From: Dactylonectria macrodidyma | Lineage: Eukaryota; Ascomycota; Sordariomycetes; Hypocreales; Nectriaceae | DNA: 64,000 bases | NCBI GenBank assembly: GCA_020744425.1 | Contig: JAGMUV010000013.1 | Span: forward strand, 1,550,001 to 1,614,000 | Direction: 5' to 3' | Shown here: positions 51,373 through 64,000 of the stretch, one piece after another | Layout of the letters: every line of letters begins with the position of its first letter | Numbering within the stretch: the stretch's first letter is position 1 | Made by a program: the position numbers and the translations under genes | The notes under the pieces: generated by a model | Told to the model about the DNA's origin: nothing | What the model saw: only the letters and a program-made list of their open reading frames with translations | Databases searched by the model: none

Positions 51373-54300
51373 TCACTCAAGATCTCCGTATCGATACTGG
51401 CCCGTCTGCTGTGATCGCCGGACTGTGGCACTGCGCCGAATGCTCTCCACCCACACCGAGTCGTCCAGCATTCCCCGGACTTGCGACGGGCTCACCGCAC
51501 TCGTCGGCTCCGCAGTGTCTGCCGTGGCCGCGTTCTCGTAGGCGTCAGGCTCCTGCAACTCAAAGCTGAATGAAGACGGTGTTGCGTGGTGAGAAGTCGA
51601 AGGCGGCGCAGCACGGGGGAAGCTCAGAGGATGATGCCATGCCGTATCATGCAGTGACAAATCCGTAGCCCCCAGCCAGCTCTGACGTTGCCCGCCATCT
51701 ACGCTCCCGTGAGGCGACGATGGCCCAACTGGTGACCGAGAGGCGCCGCCGTCAGTGATGCCGTCTTGGCCTTCATCCTCCTCGACCATAATATCGGGGA
51801 TATCCAAACGCGGAATCCCCGTCATTCGAGCGGCCTTCTTCATCTGAATCTTCTGCTTGAACTTCCTCGACCAGTACCTAGGAGAAACAAGAAAAGTTAA
51901 GCGCATGTCCAATCTGCACCTCATCCAACCAATTACTTACAAGGTGTCAAAAAAACCGAGCACAATGCGGCGACGGACTTGCTCCTCGACACGCTGAAGT
52001 CGTGCTCGGCGTCTCAAGAACTCTTCCAATCTACACTGCGTTAGCATCTTGTCTCCTGCATCTGGAATAAGCTGAGCACCTACTTCAAGCTCTTGTTATC
52101 ACTGATGATATTGTAGTGAGCAAGGATCATGAGCACAGTCGTAAAGGAAATGCCCCGGTCTGGATCTGCAGACACCATAATCTCCTCGTAAAATACGTTG
52201 AACCGACGACGTCGTTCACGAATCTTCACCACATCCAATTCGGAGATGCGACGGTTGAGTTTTTCAAGGTCAACCTCGGCCAGTGTAGTCGTTGTCGCGA
52301 TAGACATGTGCCGCGATATCTTGGCGTCGTTCTGAACGTCTTCAAGGATCGATCGAACCGAGTCATCAGGGTCGTAGATGCGCATCTGGAACACTCCGGA
52401 CAGTTCGCCCAAGAGCCGTGGAAATGCTTCTTTGGTGATGTAGCCGGTACCGGCTGGATCCACGCTTCGCCATGCTTCCTTGAATCGTCGGATCTCATCT
52501 CGGTCAACGACAGCCATGCCGCTCGATCGCTGATAGACGTAGCTGAAGCTTTCGTAAATCAACGAGACGAATAAGTTGACAAAAATATACATGCTGACAA
52601 TGTTCCATGCAATGAACAGGAACCTTGCCCACGACTTGCTTCCACAGTCACTGTCGAAGAATTCTGCCTCCTCCACGCACAGGGGCGGTTCGATGTTTGC
52701 ATATTCTTCCATAACCTGATTCCAACCTTCGCCAAGACTCATCCTGAAGAGCAAGATCAGCGCTTTGGGCACGGTTCGGAAGTTGACATCGTTAGTTTCG
52801 CTCTCGCCGAACCGCGTTAAGCTGAAGGCTTGGGTCATGGCAATAGCGAAGACCAGGAAAACCACCAGCCACGTCGCCAGCAAATTGCCAATCACCGTCA
52901 GACTAGCGGCAGCGGTCTTAAAAAGTTGATCGAGAGCGTCATTGCGGGGAATAAGAAGTAGCACGATGCCAACCAGGAAGACCTTGTGCAGCTGTGCATA
53001 TAATTCGCTCTTGGTGCTAGAGATGATGAGAGTGAGTGTAGCCACAAACGCGCCACTAACAATCAAGAGGGAGTACACGTCCCATGAGCTTCTGCGAAAA
53101 CGAGCCCACCCAAGACCAATGATGCGGATCGCAATGTTCGACATGTATATCGTGATGAAGACGAAGAAGACGTAGTCTCGACTATAGGTCCACCAGATCG
53201 GTTCATCGCTGAATTCCGATACTAGCAAGCCCAGGTGCAGGACCAAGACCACAGTGATTGTCTGGTACCATTTGCCTCGCTTCTCGATGGCTCGCTTGTG
53301 GCACCATTTCTTCCAACTCTTCTCAGAGTCGTCATACGAGCTCTTTGAAGGCGAGATCTGCCGCAAAATCTTTCGGAGCTCAAGCCATGATCGCTGCTCT
53401 GCAGTGAGAAAGGCAACTCCTGTCTGCTCCGTGTAGTTACGCATGAAGACGGAGATGAAAAGAGTGAGAACGAAGACAGTCGCGAGCAGGTTGAAGGCAA
53501 CGAAGAACAAAGCGTTTCCTTGAGACGCAAGATCCGAAGGTTGACTGTTGCGCCCAGTGATAGCTTGGGAGGCAAAAGACACATCAGTCCAGCCTTCTTG
53601 ACTCACAATCTGAAAGAGAATGAATAGCGAGGATCCAAAGTCGTCAAAGTTGAAAAAAGGGTTTGCGGCAACTCGAGGAGCTAGCATCGGCCATTGGTCG
53701 CTGAATGGCTCGCTGTCGTACTCGCCAAAGCAGTCCGACATGGTGCTGATTCTATCCCCACCGTCGTTGCATGTTTGCATCAGGCCGTTGAATAGGTTGA
53801 GGCCATAGATTGCAAACGGAATCAGGAGCGACAGTGACACAAAGGCAGCCTAACTTGCATCAGCTCATGTTGCTGTAATCTGTTACGGATCATCAAACTT
53901 ACGCCAAGAATTTTCCACCATCCAACAATGATGAGATCATGAAAGGTGTTTCTTGCACTATTGCTGACGTTCAAGAGGCGAAGAGCTCGAAGAGCCTTGA
54001 ACGCGCCGATGGCTCTAGAAATGGCGCCATCGTTGATCAGGAGTGTCACTACGTTGATCCAAAGTGTGATCAACACAACAGCGTCCATGAGTCCCCATGA
54101 GCTCCGGAGAAAAGCATTGGGTGTCCAGATGAGCCCATCTGCAATAATCTTAATCAGAGCTTCGATAGTAAACACAACAGCAAAAGCCATATCGGTCCAG
54201 ATGTACCAGTTTCGGATGCTGAACCCATGCTGCTGTTGATACTCCTTTTGATAGAGGGGTGTAGTGACACACGCAAGAACCACCATGGCTACAATGGAAG

Positions 54301-57300
54301 CGTAGATGAAAATGGTAAAAGTGTACCAAGCCACCCTATTTGGCTCAAGGCCATCGAAACGTTCAGGGCCTCGGGCTGGTCCAACCACTCGCTGGCAGAG
54401 TCTGCGGATCTGATTATCTGGCTTGAAGATGTAGAGTGAGTTGTTGTAAGTCGGGTTTCGAGCGAGATATTCTCTCTGGGCTCTTCGCCTAGCTGATGTC
54501 GCAGACACAGCCTGTTGAGCCATCTGCCGCGGGTCCTGCGTGTCGTTTGGGCTATCAAATCGAAGATTCGAGTAGAAGGGGTTTGGTTCACTATGGGTGA
54601 CTCGCTTTACAAACTTCCCCCACACCCCTAACATAAATCCAGGTCTGACATCATTGCCCAATAAGGTAGTAGTGCTCCTCGGAAGCGGACGACGCGGGTC
54701 GGCCGCATCGTGAAGAGGGTCCATGTTATCTTCGAGGAACTCGCGAACCACGGCATCCTTGAGGAGCATCTCCATGGTTGCCGGCCCATAGTCGAGGGGA
54801 TCTTTGTGCCGTCGAGATTTGCCAAATGTAAAGATGGTAGAGAGCGCTAAGTGGCTCGAGGGGTTTCCAATATCCCTCCTTTGAAGAAATGCCTTGACTT
54901 GCTGAAGCCGTTTCTCGTCTTCTGATACATCGAAATTCTCTTGTATGACAGCAATGAACATGTTGACCAGAATAAAGAACGCAACAATGAACCATCCTAT
55001 CAACAGGATGGCACCTATCCATGACGTCTTGAACGGCCGAGTGTACAAGGTGACAGTATACAGAATTTCTGTCCAGTTCTCGCTCGTCAGAACCTGATAC
55101 ATTCCCATAAATGAGTTGAAGATCTGGTAAAATGAGATGCGATTCAGTTCGCCGTCATCATAGACAGGTATCTCGCCCCTGAATAATTGGACTGCGAAGA
55201 TTGCCATCATGAAGGTCATAAGGAAGACAAAGAACATCAAATTTGCAATACCAGTGGCGTTACCCAAAACAAGTTGAATGAGTTGACGGGTGACTGGAAT
55301 TGCAAGGACAACTCGGTAAGCTCGCAAGATTTGAAAGATTGTTAGCCAGTCGTAGGCACGAGTACCACGAATGGGGGGAATGAGGATGATTGATGTAACC
55401 ACCGACAGTCCCAGGTCGAAGATGTTGCGCCAGCTCTTGTGGAAGTGATTCCAGTCTGCTATGAATCGGATGATCATTTCGATATCGAGGAGGATGGTTA
55501 CGATAACCTCAGCGTTATTAATGAAATTTTCCCGCCAATGCGACATCGTAGAGCTGCGACAAGCTTGACAAACAAGCCCGAAGGCAATAATCACGACCCA
55601 CACTGGTGCCGTCCGTTCATAGATGCGCTGCAGGGGGAAGTTATGTCGAAGCCGCTCCTCAGGCCGAGGCTGAGTGAATGGTTCCTGGTCAACTGTGAAG
55701 GCACTTGCTTTGCTCTCTTCTCGGATGACTTGAAACGAGGATGTGATAACCGCAATAAGCAAGTTGGTTAGCCAAAGCATCATGATCATGATACCGGCCC
55801 CAAAGAAGAGGGCGGCTTGGGAGTAGTCTGAGCCCATTGTGTAGTACATGAGGTCAGAAAAGGTATTGGCACTCATGATGACGAAGACAAGCTCTAGAGA
55901 GTTGAATATGTTGTCAAAGTTGACGGTCCCGCCGAATGGGTTAGTCTGTTGAAGACAGATTGAGCCGCGGGGACAAAGGAAACCTTTACCCTCGGAAGTC
56001 CCCTCTTCAAGGTTCTCCAGAGAGTCAGGAACTGTGAACATGACCCATGGCTTGGTCTTTCCCGTCTCATTGTCTAAGTATCCACCACAGAATGCCTCGG
56101 AGTTGGTGTATGAAGCACTGAGGTTTTTGGGGTCAAGAGGATCTAACCACACACATTGACGGCTCAGACTAGCTTTGAAGCTCTGGACTCCAATAATGGC
56201 GAAGAGCAACCAAAAGAAGGAGAGCAGAAACGCAACACGTACAAGCAGTGGAGCTGCTTTCTTGAGACTTCTGAGAATGATCTGGGTCATCGTTAGTTGA
56301 CGCAAGCTTTGGAGGTGTGTAAAAAGGGGCCATACTGCGGTACCATTCGTTAGGGACAGCAGTCTCAAAATACGAAGGCAGCTCATCATTCGAAATACAT
56401 ATAGATGATGTTTAGTCTCCAGGCCAGTGGTGCTCAGATAGAACATGATCCAAAACGAAACCACTGCAACAAAGTCGATTCGATTGAAGGAATGCCTGAG
56501 AAAGGCACGCCTTGCGAGTTGGAACCTTTGCTGTTCCTCAAGGGTCTGTGGCAAGGCTTGCTGCCCCTGCATAAAAGTTGTAAACGAGCGCGAGATTGCC
56601 GAAGGCTCTGCCTGAAATTGGTGCTTGTTCTTGACAGACTTCTGCCGTTCAGGTTGGAAGATAACTCTGTATTGATCCGCGACCGCAGCGCGGATACCGC
56701 GTTTTCGGTCAATCGTGCTAAATTCCGCAGCATTCAGGATAAACCCAGATACGATGATGCGCGATATTAACTCCAATGTGAAGATGATGAAAAGTACTAG
56801 CATCGCCCAGTTGATAGCAGTGCCTTTCCAGCGCTTCGGGCGTTGCTCGCCGTCAGCAGAAACGGGAGGGGCAGCCTCCACTGCAAGGAGGATAGCTTGG
56901 AGCACAATTAAGAGGAGGAGGAACGGCTCGGTGTAAGGGTTGACGAGAAGATCGCATAGGCGGCGTCTCACAAAGTTATCGGGAGAGAATACGCCCAAAG
57001 ACTTTCCTTTCAAAGGGTTCGGGAGGGGTGGCCGAAGGGCAGTTGAGGGATGGGATTCAGAGACCAGGTATCGAGGCTCTCCCGTCTTTTCTGCGGAAGG
57101 GTTAACAACCTGTGGCTGGTAAGATGTATCGACGAGCATCGATGCAGTATCACGGGTAGGATTTCGATCAAATGCATGGGGAGACTGTGAACGATGACGG
57201 GAGGTACGCTGGTCCACAAGTTCGCTTTCTCCACTGAGATTGACGACTCGCTGCGACATTGCTCGAACAATCGAGCCAGCACGCGACAAAGCCCCCGTGG

Positions 57301-57919
57301 GAGACCTGGATCGCCGGTACTCATTTGGATTGAGAGAGGCACCATAGCTGCGGTGACGAGCAGCTCCGAAGCTAGCATCGAGGTCCTGTCCCAAGCTCCT
57401 TCCGGTATCTCGGTTTCGACTAGGGCTGTTGTCGACACTTGAAACTGTCTGGAAGCTATCTCGAGGTCGGTCATCGTGGCGATTTGGCGTCAGCGAGCCG
57501 GATATGGGCTGGACACCGGCCGTAAGAGGGACCCTATCAGATTCCACATAGTCTGCTCCTGGGGCATCTTCGACATATGCGTGAGGACGGTCAAACGGAT
57601 CGATGGAAGCACCACTTAGCCCAAGACCATCATGGTATAAGTCTGGTGGCAAAGCTGCTTGCAAAGCCATAGGGTCTATCGGCGAATGGGGGCTTATTTC
57701 GTCGTCGTAGTGTGAGTGGTATGGCTGTTCCCAGTAGGTCGAAATCCCCGACAGATTGGCTGTCATCTGAGCCTCGGTCGATAAGGTTGGCTGAGGTTGC
57801 TGCGGTTGCTCTGAGGCAAGCCTCTCGGACTGGTAGTTTCCATAGGGCGAGCCATCTAGATCTTGCAATGGAATAGACTGGCGCCGCGGCGGGTCGCCGC
57901 CTGGGAGGTTTGATGGCAT
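51373..57919 (-). CDS. CCH1: Voltage-gated calcium channel alpha subunit Cch1
   Basis: Plasma-membrane high-affinity calcium channel that works with Mid1 in fungal calcium influx. Exons are 57919-53903, 53849-52084, 52030-51941 and 51877-51373, all in frame, giving 2125 aa (yeast 2039). A disordered cytosolic N-terminus of about 325 residues precedes four six-helix repeats. Pore loops are at about 683 (SANTFSD), 943 (TSENWTE), 1424 (SQEGWTD) and 1713 (LGEGWNQ). Repeats II-IV have Glu at the selectivity position, and repeat I has Asn. S4-like Arg-spaced helices are seen (CLRILRLLSL). After repeat IV is an EF-hand-like DPAGTGYITKEAF (about 1803-1815). The last exon is a 168-residue acidic and Ser-rich tail. 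Introns are 53, 53 and 63 nt. It diverges from the PHD gene at 58450. Confidence 0.95.
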
Positions 57920-58449
57920 GGCAACGGTTCAAGGCGACGGCGAATGGAGCCCCGTGTCAGGATAGAATCGTCTGGCGGGCGTGTATTCCAGAATACAGCA
58001 TCTTCAATGTCTCGTCGGCTCGGGAAACGTGGCGATTAGTTCGTGTTCATAGAATCGTAGGATCTAGGTAGGAAAGGCAGAGCTGACAGCGCAGGAGCTG
58101 ACAGGAAGGGGACGAGTATCACAGTACTGCTGTGTACGGGCACTGTCTCGTAATGGCGATTAGGGGTCGCGACACACAAAATGCTGCGCGATTCTTAATA
58201 TAGAACATGGCCCTGTCACAGTGCGGGCAGCGGCTGCTTCCCTCTGACCTAGCAATGTGCAACCAGGCACTTGGCAAGCTGAGAGTAAGCAGGTAGGTTC
58301 GCATCATTGGCTGCTGGCATGTGCTTGTGGCTGACTGCGCCACAACCTAGCCCTTTTCGCGAACTTCAGCTCTCGTTCTCCAGACACGAGCACCGTGACG
58401 CGCCCGTAGCATCGCCAAATTCCAGTATCGACACATCAGTCTCGCCAAC
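57920..58449. promoter_or_regulatory. Shared divergent promoter, CCH1 / PHD gene
   Basis: 530 bp between two start codons. No specific site was recognised and there is no coding frame of note. Confidence 0.45.
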
Positions 58450-60886
58450 ATGTCGTCGCGCAAACGATCCATCCAAGCAGTCGATGGCGACTCTGGCGAT
58501 TCGGAGCCATCGCTATTACACCAGATCCGAAACATGTGGCAGTTTGCAAACCTCTGCCAGTGGATCTACATCTTTGGCAAGGCTGCCAAAATCCCAGACT
58601 CGATTGACATTGAGGTATCGATGCTCCTGACTTTCAAGCAGCGACTAGTCCGTCCTTGCTGACACGCATCTCTCACACTTAGGAAATCGAAACGGAATGC
58701 CTCAAACCGATCTCGCCCATGCTTGGGGACCTTGCCCTGGCGCTTCTCAAACTCGTATCGTCGCATCGCGGCTTGACGTACGTCTCCGGAACTCCCATCA
58801 GCCCTGAGCCTTGCTAACTACGAGATGAAGGCACGAGATTCTCGATGAACAAGCCCGCAAGCAATTCCTAGCCAAAGCGCCCAGCGACAACCCATTTGGT
58901 GACGGCGATGTACCTGCCAAGTTTAGCGAATTCGACGTACCGACCAAGGTAACTTCTGTCGCATACAATATTATCACGGCCAGGACTGACGGATGGATGA
59001 TTCCATGACAGATTCGGGTTCTGCAGCAGCTGACTCAGTGGACGATGATCCACCCTGAACGCATCCGGGATAATATGGACGAGCAAAAGGACACTGAGCA
59101 GACTGACTGGGTAAGCATCAAGTGACACGCCCAAAGTAACCTCAATTGATGACAAATATTTTAGCGAATTGAACCCTATGGATGGGATGCAGATGACCGA
59201 ACATACTATGTTCTCGACGACAATAGAGTCTACCGGTTAACAGAAGCTCCTCCCTCCGCGCCAACACCCAAACCGAAGAAGTCAAAAACCTACCGTGGCG
59301 GGCGTCGATCGAGCAAAAGACGAAGAACAACTGTTTCTACGGAAGACGAACTTGCCGATGCGGACAACGGAGCAAATGGAGAGGAACAAAGAGAAGATAC
59401 GAGCCTAGGGGGCATGACATGGGAGTGTTTAGCCGTCACACTAGCTGATGTGCGGTCCATCCTTGACGGGTTTCAAAGGACTCGGGACGAAAACGAGAAA
59501 ATACTGAGGGCCCAGTTGACAGACCATCTTGTGCCCATTCTGGAAAAACAGGAGGAGGGCAGGAAAAGAAAGGAGTTGCAACGCGAACGCGAACTAGCCA
59601 ATCTTGCCAAGATGGCCAATGCCAAACGGTCCAGTCGCATTGCTGGAAAGATTGAGCAACAGAAGCAAGAAGAACGGGCAAAAGACGAAGAAAAGGAGCG
59701 TCGAGAGACCGAGGTAGCAAGGCGGCGCGAAGAGGCGGCGAATCTTAAAAAGGAGCGGGAGCGGGACAAGAGACTGATGTCACGAGAAAAGCGCCTGCAG
59801 GACCGCGACGCTCGTCGCCGTCAGCATGAGGATGAGCTTGCACATTTATCGGAGGACAGTAAAGGCCGGACAATTGGTGAAGGGCGCACATCAGAGCGTC
59901 AACTAAAGGCGGAGATTGAAAGAAACCAGCTGGCCCTCCAGGAACTCGAGCAAGAAGAAGAGGATTGGGTGTTCGACTGCATCTGCGGCCTGTACGGGCA
60001 GGTTGATGACGGAACTCACAGCGTGGCGTGCGAAAAATGCAACATCTGGCAGCACAGCAAGTGCCTAGGCATCACAGAAGCAGAAGCTGATCGCTCGGAG
60101 TTTCAATTTATTTGCCGCTCTTGTATTCGCCACGAGGAAGCCAAGGCTCGTCCGAGAACAACTATCAAGTTGAAAGTTAACCACCCACGCAACCCGAGAG
60201 AAGGCCAGCCGACCAAGGAAGCAGCCAACGCGCTCACGCCCAAGGCCGCTGAGTTACCTCTCGACCCCGCGGTCCTAAACGGTGGAAACATCTCTCAAAC
60301 CAACGGCCAGGCGTCGAATGGCGTGCTTGCAGAGGCCTTGCCTTCTGCCACTGGCTCGGGCAAGGGGCCCATTCTCAACGGCGTTGCCCTATCACCCAAG
60401 TCAACGCCAGATGTTCAACGACCCACTCTAACCACCCCCAGGGCGATCCCACTTATCCCAGCACCCATCAAGCTGGATGCTGGCGACATAGATCGACAGA
60501 GTCAGGCGGGCAACTCACAACAAGGTGCTACCGCTGCCTCCCCGACGGCGTCTTTAAAGACTGCCAGTCCATCCAGCAGCTTTCACAGTCTTCCAGGTGG
60601 TCGATCATTTGAGTCTGCGCTGAGTACGCCCAAGATCAGCCGCGATATCTATCGTGCGGCCTACGTTCAGAACGGCACCCTCCCTGCCCAAGCTGGAATC
60701 TCGCCTACGAAGCACTCACCCCCACGACCATCAGACCGAGGCAGCGCAAGCAAGATCACCATTGCGACCCCGATTCTCCCCCCTGTCGCAAGTCTCTCTC
60801 CATCTCCCAGGCCCCAAGTTTTGACACCACCATCGAAACCATCGGAGCCTCCGCGGCCCTCCGCAAGCCCCTCTGTCAGGCCTTGA
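58450..60886 (+). CDS. DDT/WHIM-like and PHD-finger chromatin protein
   Basis: Probable nuclear remodelling-factor-like protein. Layout resembles RSF1/CECR2-type DDT-WHIM plus PHD proteins. Exons are 58450-58614, 58683-58777, 58831-58948, 59012-59110 and 59165-60886, giving 732 aa. The N-terminal part has MWQFANLCQWIYIFGKAAKI and ISPMLGDLALALLKLVSSHRG (DDT-like), then LTHEILDEQARKQFL and EPYGWDADDRTYYVLDDNRVYRL (WHIM-like). A long Glu/Arg/Lys coiled coil runs about 286-427. The PHD finger is at about 430-480 (CICGLYG, SVACEKCNIWQHSKC, FICRSC). The C-terminal 250 residues are Pro/Ser-rich and disordered. Introns are 53-68 nt with clear CTAAC/CTGAC branch sites. The exact orthologue is not known to me. 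Confidence 0.83.
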
Positions 60887-62421
60887 CCGAGCCGGTTGGC
60901 CGGTCTTCACGGCACCCTACGCGTGTTTTCTATTACTGCCATGGTCAATGCATCTTTGGGTTCACCATGTTTTGGAGATCATGTGTGCTGCGGTCGCCTT
61001 CTCAATTTAGGCTAGAAGTGGCTAACCAGTCACAAGCAACGAGGGGTGGACGGTCAGCCACCAGCCACGGAAACACATTGAATAGGAACCAGCTGGCAAG
61101 GTCCAGTATTCAATTGGAACACGCGCGCTATCATCATACGGCCTCCCCGATACGCCACCTCTTCTCATGCATATTATACAAGCTCGGGTGGGCGTTTGGG
61201 GTGGGAAATTAGGCTTGGCACACGCCAACGCCGCTCCTACATACAGAAAGTGACCTGTAGGTTATAGCAGAACCAGGAAGATGAATAAATGGCCCTGGCT
61301 CTGAGACCGTCTCGCGGTAAATCGAAAACCAACATTAGACGCAGGTATCCGTCTTAGAGACAAGGCTACGGTCAAGACCACCGCCCGTGGAAGACAGATG
61401 ATTGGCTGGTCGCCCACATTCATCAAACAGGCTTTCACAGTGAACACCGGAACACTGCGGGTTGCCGCCGCCTGGCTTCAACAAGGAACGAGAACCTGCA
61501 AACAAGGCTGAGACAAGCCGCTTGATTCACCAACCACGGACACCAGGGGAGGATCACAACGGGCGCCAGGCACCCGACAGATGGGATGTGAGTGGGCAAG
61601 TAGGCAAGTCCAAGTGGACAAATGGAGAAGCCGACAAGCCGATACAAGTGTAGACAGGTGATGTGTGTCTGCCATTGCCAGGATGAAGGGAGAAACACCT
61701 GGATGCGTGGGTGGGGGGATGCGAGCACACGTCAATGGAATACGCCATGGCTTGTGCTAGCGCTACGCCCAATCGAACGGTGTGGAGCGCCAATCCTTGG
61801 TGGCTGGCATTCCAGTCGATTGAAGGGAGACGCCAGAGCGTCTAGCGGCTTACACCTTCACCTCGCGGAGAGTCATTAATGGTCACATCAACTCCAAGAT
61901 GACATGGGCCAGGCGGTGGAAGGGCCGGGAAACGGCTCCTGCGATACAGCACCAGCCCGATTTCTTGGATGACGGTGCACGGAGTGATCCGTTTCGCTCG
62001 CTCTACCGTCTTTCCAACCTTACTCTTTGAACCAGATGCGGCAGCGTGTTGTTGTCTATTTGTGGTTGTGGTCCTCGCGTTACAGAACAGTTCAAGAGGA
62101 ACAAGGAAACCGGCTACGTGTAATGCATATACATGTTCCCCCGTTCGATAGTGTCAAAGAAACAGACTCAGTCCTTTTCCCTGTTCAACAAGCTAAGCCG
62201 CAAGAGACCGACCCAGGCACCATCAATAAAAGGAGAAAGAAGACTTCGTTCCGCTTGTGTCCTCTTTCATAACCAAAGACGCCCCCTCCCCCCTGTCTAC
62301 CTGAATAATCCCCGAACGCATTCTGCCCTTCTCAAACCCAGATCGTAACTCATTCCTTCCGCAGCAACCCCCACTCCCATCTTGTCGCTCCCCAAACACC
62401 CAAGCAGAGACACTGCTCGGC
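60887..62421. other. Intergenic, nothing recognised
   Basis: 1.5 kb between two plus-strand genes. Only short frames are seen. The right end (about 62240-62420) is C-rich leader-like DNA for the HMG-box gene. Confidence 0.5.
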
Positions 62422-64000
62422 ATGGAACAGCCAACACCACCGTCGCCCGCGCCATCCATCGGAGGTTTTCTTCACCAGCCTTCAGGAATGAGGCCATCCA
62501 TGAATACATCGCATCCGAGTAACGGCGTGGCCCGCGGTTCCGAGTTTCTGGGCTACCCGCGTTTGCAACCAAGACACAGCAGCCCCGATGAGGAGGCTAA
62601 CATTGTTACTCGCACGCACACGTCGGACTATTCGCAGAAAAACCTCGACGTATCCCTAGTATGTTCCTTTTTTTCATATCCAGCCGTCTATGTTTGTTGA
62701 AGAGTCATTGTTCTAACCAGTAATTGCAGGCAGGATACACCACTGGGCAAGATCCCTTCAACTCATACGTTCCCCGTCCCGGGGAGTTAGGTTACAGTGT
62801 GAGGTCGATGCCATCCTTCCGCAAGGACGGTCCTAACGTGTGACATCAGATTCATATACCGTATACACCAGAAGCATCACCCCCCACGCCGAGCCCAGCC
62901 AACCTTTCCATCACCACTCGCAGCGGGATGAGTATCTCCAAGCGATCTGCCATTCCGAAGTCGACAGGAACCAAAGGCGGCCGTGTGCAGAAGAGAAGCA
63001 GGGACCAGAAACAAAAATACTCATCCTCGATCGTCGGAAAGCCACTCACTCAGATCGCCTTAGACATGCCCCGTCTGCCTGTTGCTGACATCGGTACCTT
63101 TGTACATCGTTCGGCGGGCGATCGACACTTAGAGACGGCTCGCAATAGGAAGCCCGGCCAAATTAAGCGTCCGATGAATGCATTCATGCTGTACCGCAAG
63201 GCATATCAGGAAGTGGCCAAGACACAGTGTACCAAGAACAACCACCAGCATGTGTCAAAGGTGTGCGGGGCCGGTTGGGCGTTGGAGTCAGCTAAAGTCC
63301 ACGAAGAGTTCAATGAATGGGCAAGGATAGAACGGGCCAACCATCAGCAAGCACATCCGGGATACAAGTTCACACCCTCCAAAACCCGCAAGGGCAAGCG
63401 GGAGAACGAGACAGGTGATGACGGCTCGGAAGCAGATGACCCAGATTGGGGCACCAGGCGTGGACTTCCAAGAAGTACTGATCGACGAGGAAACCCCAGA
63501 AATGTATCAAGACTCAGCGAGACGCCCTCTCTGACATATGAGCCAGCACCTGGAACTATGGGGGACCAATCCACCGCGGCCTACCAGGAGATGCTTGGGT
63601 ACGCGACCCCACAGCCATCCCAAGTGCTCCCGTATTATCATACTGTTCATTCATCACCATACGACCCTCGCACCCACCAATATCCCCACGCTTTTGGCGA
63701 GTTGCAGCCCACTTTGAACAGCAGACACTCATCCCCGAATTTCGACTATCCTGCCGCGCCACTACATACTGGCTCTGCGTTCTTGGATAACTACTACCCA
63801 GAGGTAACAGTAATTACAGACCCGGCCAATAATGTCTCTTTCCCTACAGATAGAATGTGCGATGGGCTTCCTCGATTCAACAGTGCTATGAGTGCGGCCG
63901 AGGACTTCTGGCCACATGCAGCCAGCGCGCCTGACACTGGAACCGCAGGATTCGGTGGGACGTCTGAACACGATGTTTATCTTAGAGGCACGGCAGAAGA
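62422..64000 (+). CDS. HMG-box transcription factor (MATA_HMG/Ste11-like), partial
   Basis: Sequence-specific DNA-binding regulator, cut by the window edge. Exons are 62422-62658, 62730-62798 and 62850 to beyond 64000, with the frame open to the edge; at least 485 codons are visible. The HMG box at about 208-280 has KRPMNAFMLYRKAYQE, HVSKVCGAGWALESAKVHEE and WARIERANHQQAHPGYKFTP, which resembles mating-type and Ste11-like MATA_HMG boxes of fungi that control sexual development. A basic Ser/Lys-rich region precedes it (SKRSAIPKSTGTKGGRVQKR), and a Pro/Ser/Tyr-rich region follows it. No other mating-type gene is nearby, so this is more likely a Ste11-like regulator than a MAT locus gene. The C-terminus is missing. 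Confidence 0.82.

Noticed and set aside
1..64000. CRISPR arrays, rRNA genes, bacterial-type operons or Shine-Dalgarno sites
   Set aside because: None seen; the window is fungal nuclear DNA.
62422..64000. Reading the HMG-box gene as part of a mating-type locus
   Set aside because: No alpha-box or other MAT gene nor the usual flanking genes (APN2, SLA2) are in view, though the right side is not visible.

Overview
The window is nuclear DNA of a filamentous ascomycete (Pezizomycotina, probably Sordariomycetes and perhaps Hypocreales). The evidence is a velvet-family velB gene, a four-repeat CCH1 calcium channel, short GT..AG introns of about 50-170 nt with CTRAY-type branch sites, CT-rich leaders, and one Ty1/copia retrotransposon. 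Gene density is about one gene per 3 kb. Genes lie on both strands with no operons. Exon boundaries below come from splice signals plus reading-frame continuity and were not tested against transcripts.

Layout. Positions 1-7427 have no recognisable gene. Then come a SUN-family wall protein (7428-8780, +), an Fmp42/SLC43-like MFS transporter (10690-12587, +), a secreted GH114 glycosidase (12831-14172, -), a HOS2-type histone deacetylase (15383-16879, -) facing an ING-family PHD protein (18033-19355, +), the HPM1 histidine methyltransferase (19608-20783, -), SDHAF3/Sdh7 (21068-21566, +), a DHR2-like DEAH helicase (21644-23974, -), the t-SNARE SEC9 (24627-25975, -), a GTPBP1/2-like GTPase (27891-30536, +), EMC6 (30733-31162, -), HEM12 (31569-32957, +) and a Par32/DUF3602 protein (33360-33863, -).

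A complete copia element (35338-40713, - orientation) follows. Its 174-bp LTRs look identical and it is flanked by the 5-bp duplication AACTG. Beyond it lie velB (42395-44268, -), HIS1 (46879-48107, +), a small two-TM protein (48601-49199, +), a 94-aa protein (50138-50422, -), CCH1 (51373-57919, -), a DDT/WHIM-like PHD protein (58450-60886, +) and an HMG-box factor that runs off the right edge (62422-64000, +).

Most genes are single-copy housekeeping genes: haem synthesis, histidine synthesis, rRNA processing, exocytosis, ER membrane insertion and SDH assembly. Several are chromatin or developmental regulators: a HOS2-type deacetylase, two PHD readers, VelB and an HMG-box factor. The most unusual signal is in the copia element. 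Gag and Pol lie in the same frame and are separated only by one UGA in the context UGA-CAA-UUA, which fits the stop-CARYYA readthrough motif known from tobamoviruses. Other points of interest are a half-tRNA-type primer site, a GC-AG intron in SDHAF3, very short coding exons in HIS1, a degenerate approximately 120-bp repeat on both sides of velB, and an Asn in the first pore loop of CCH1.
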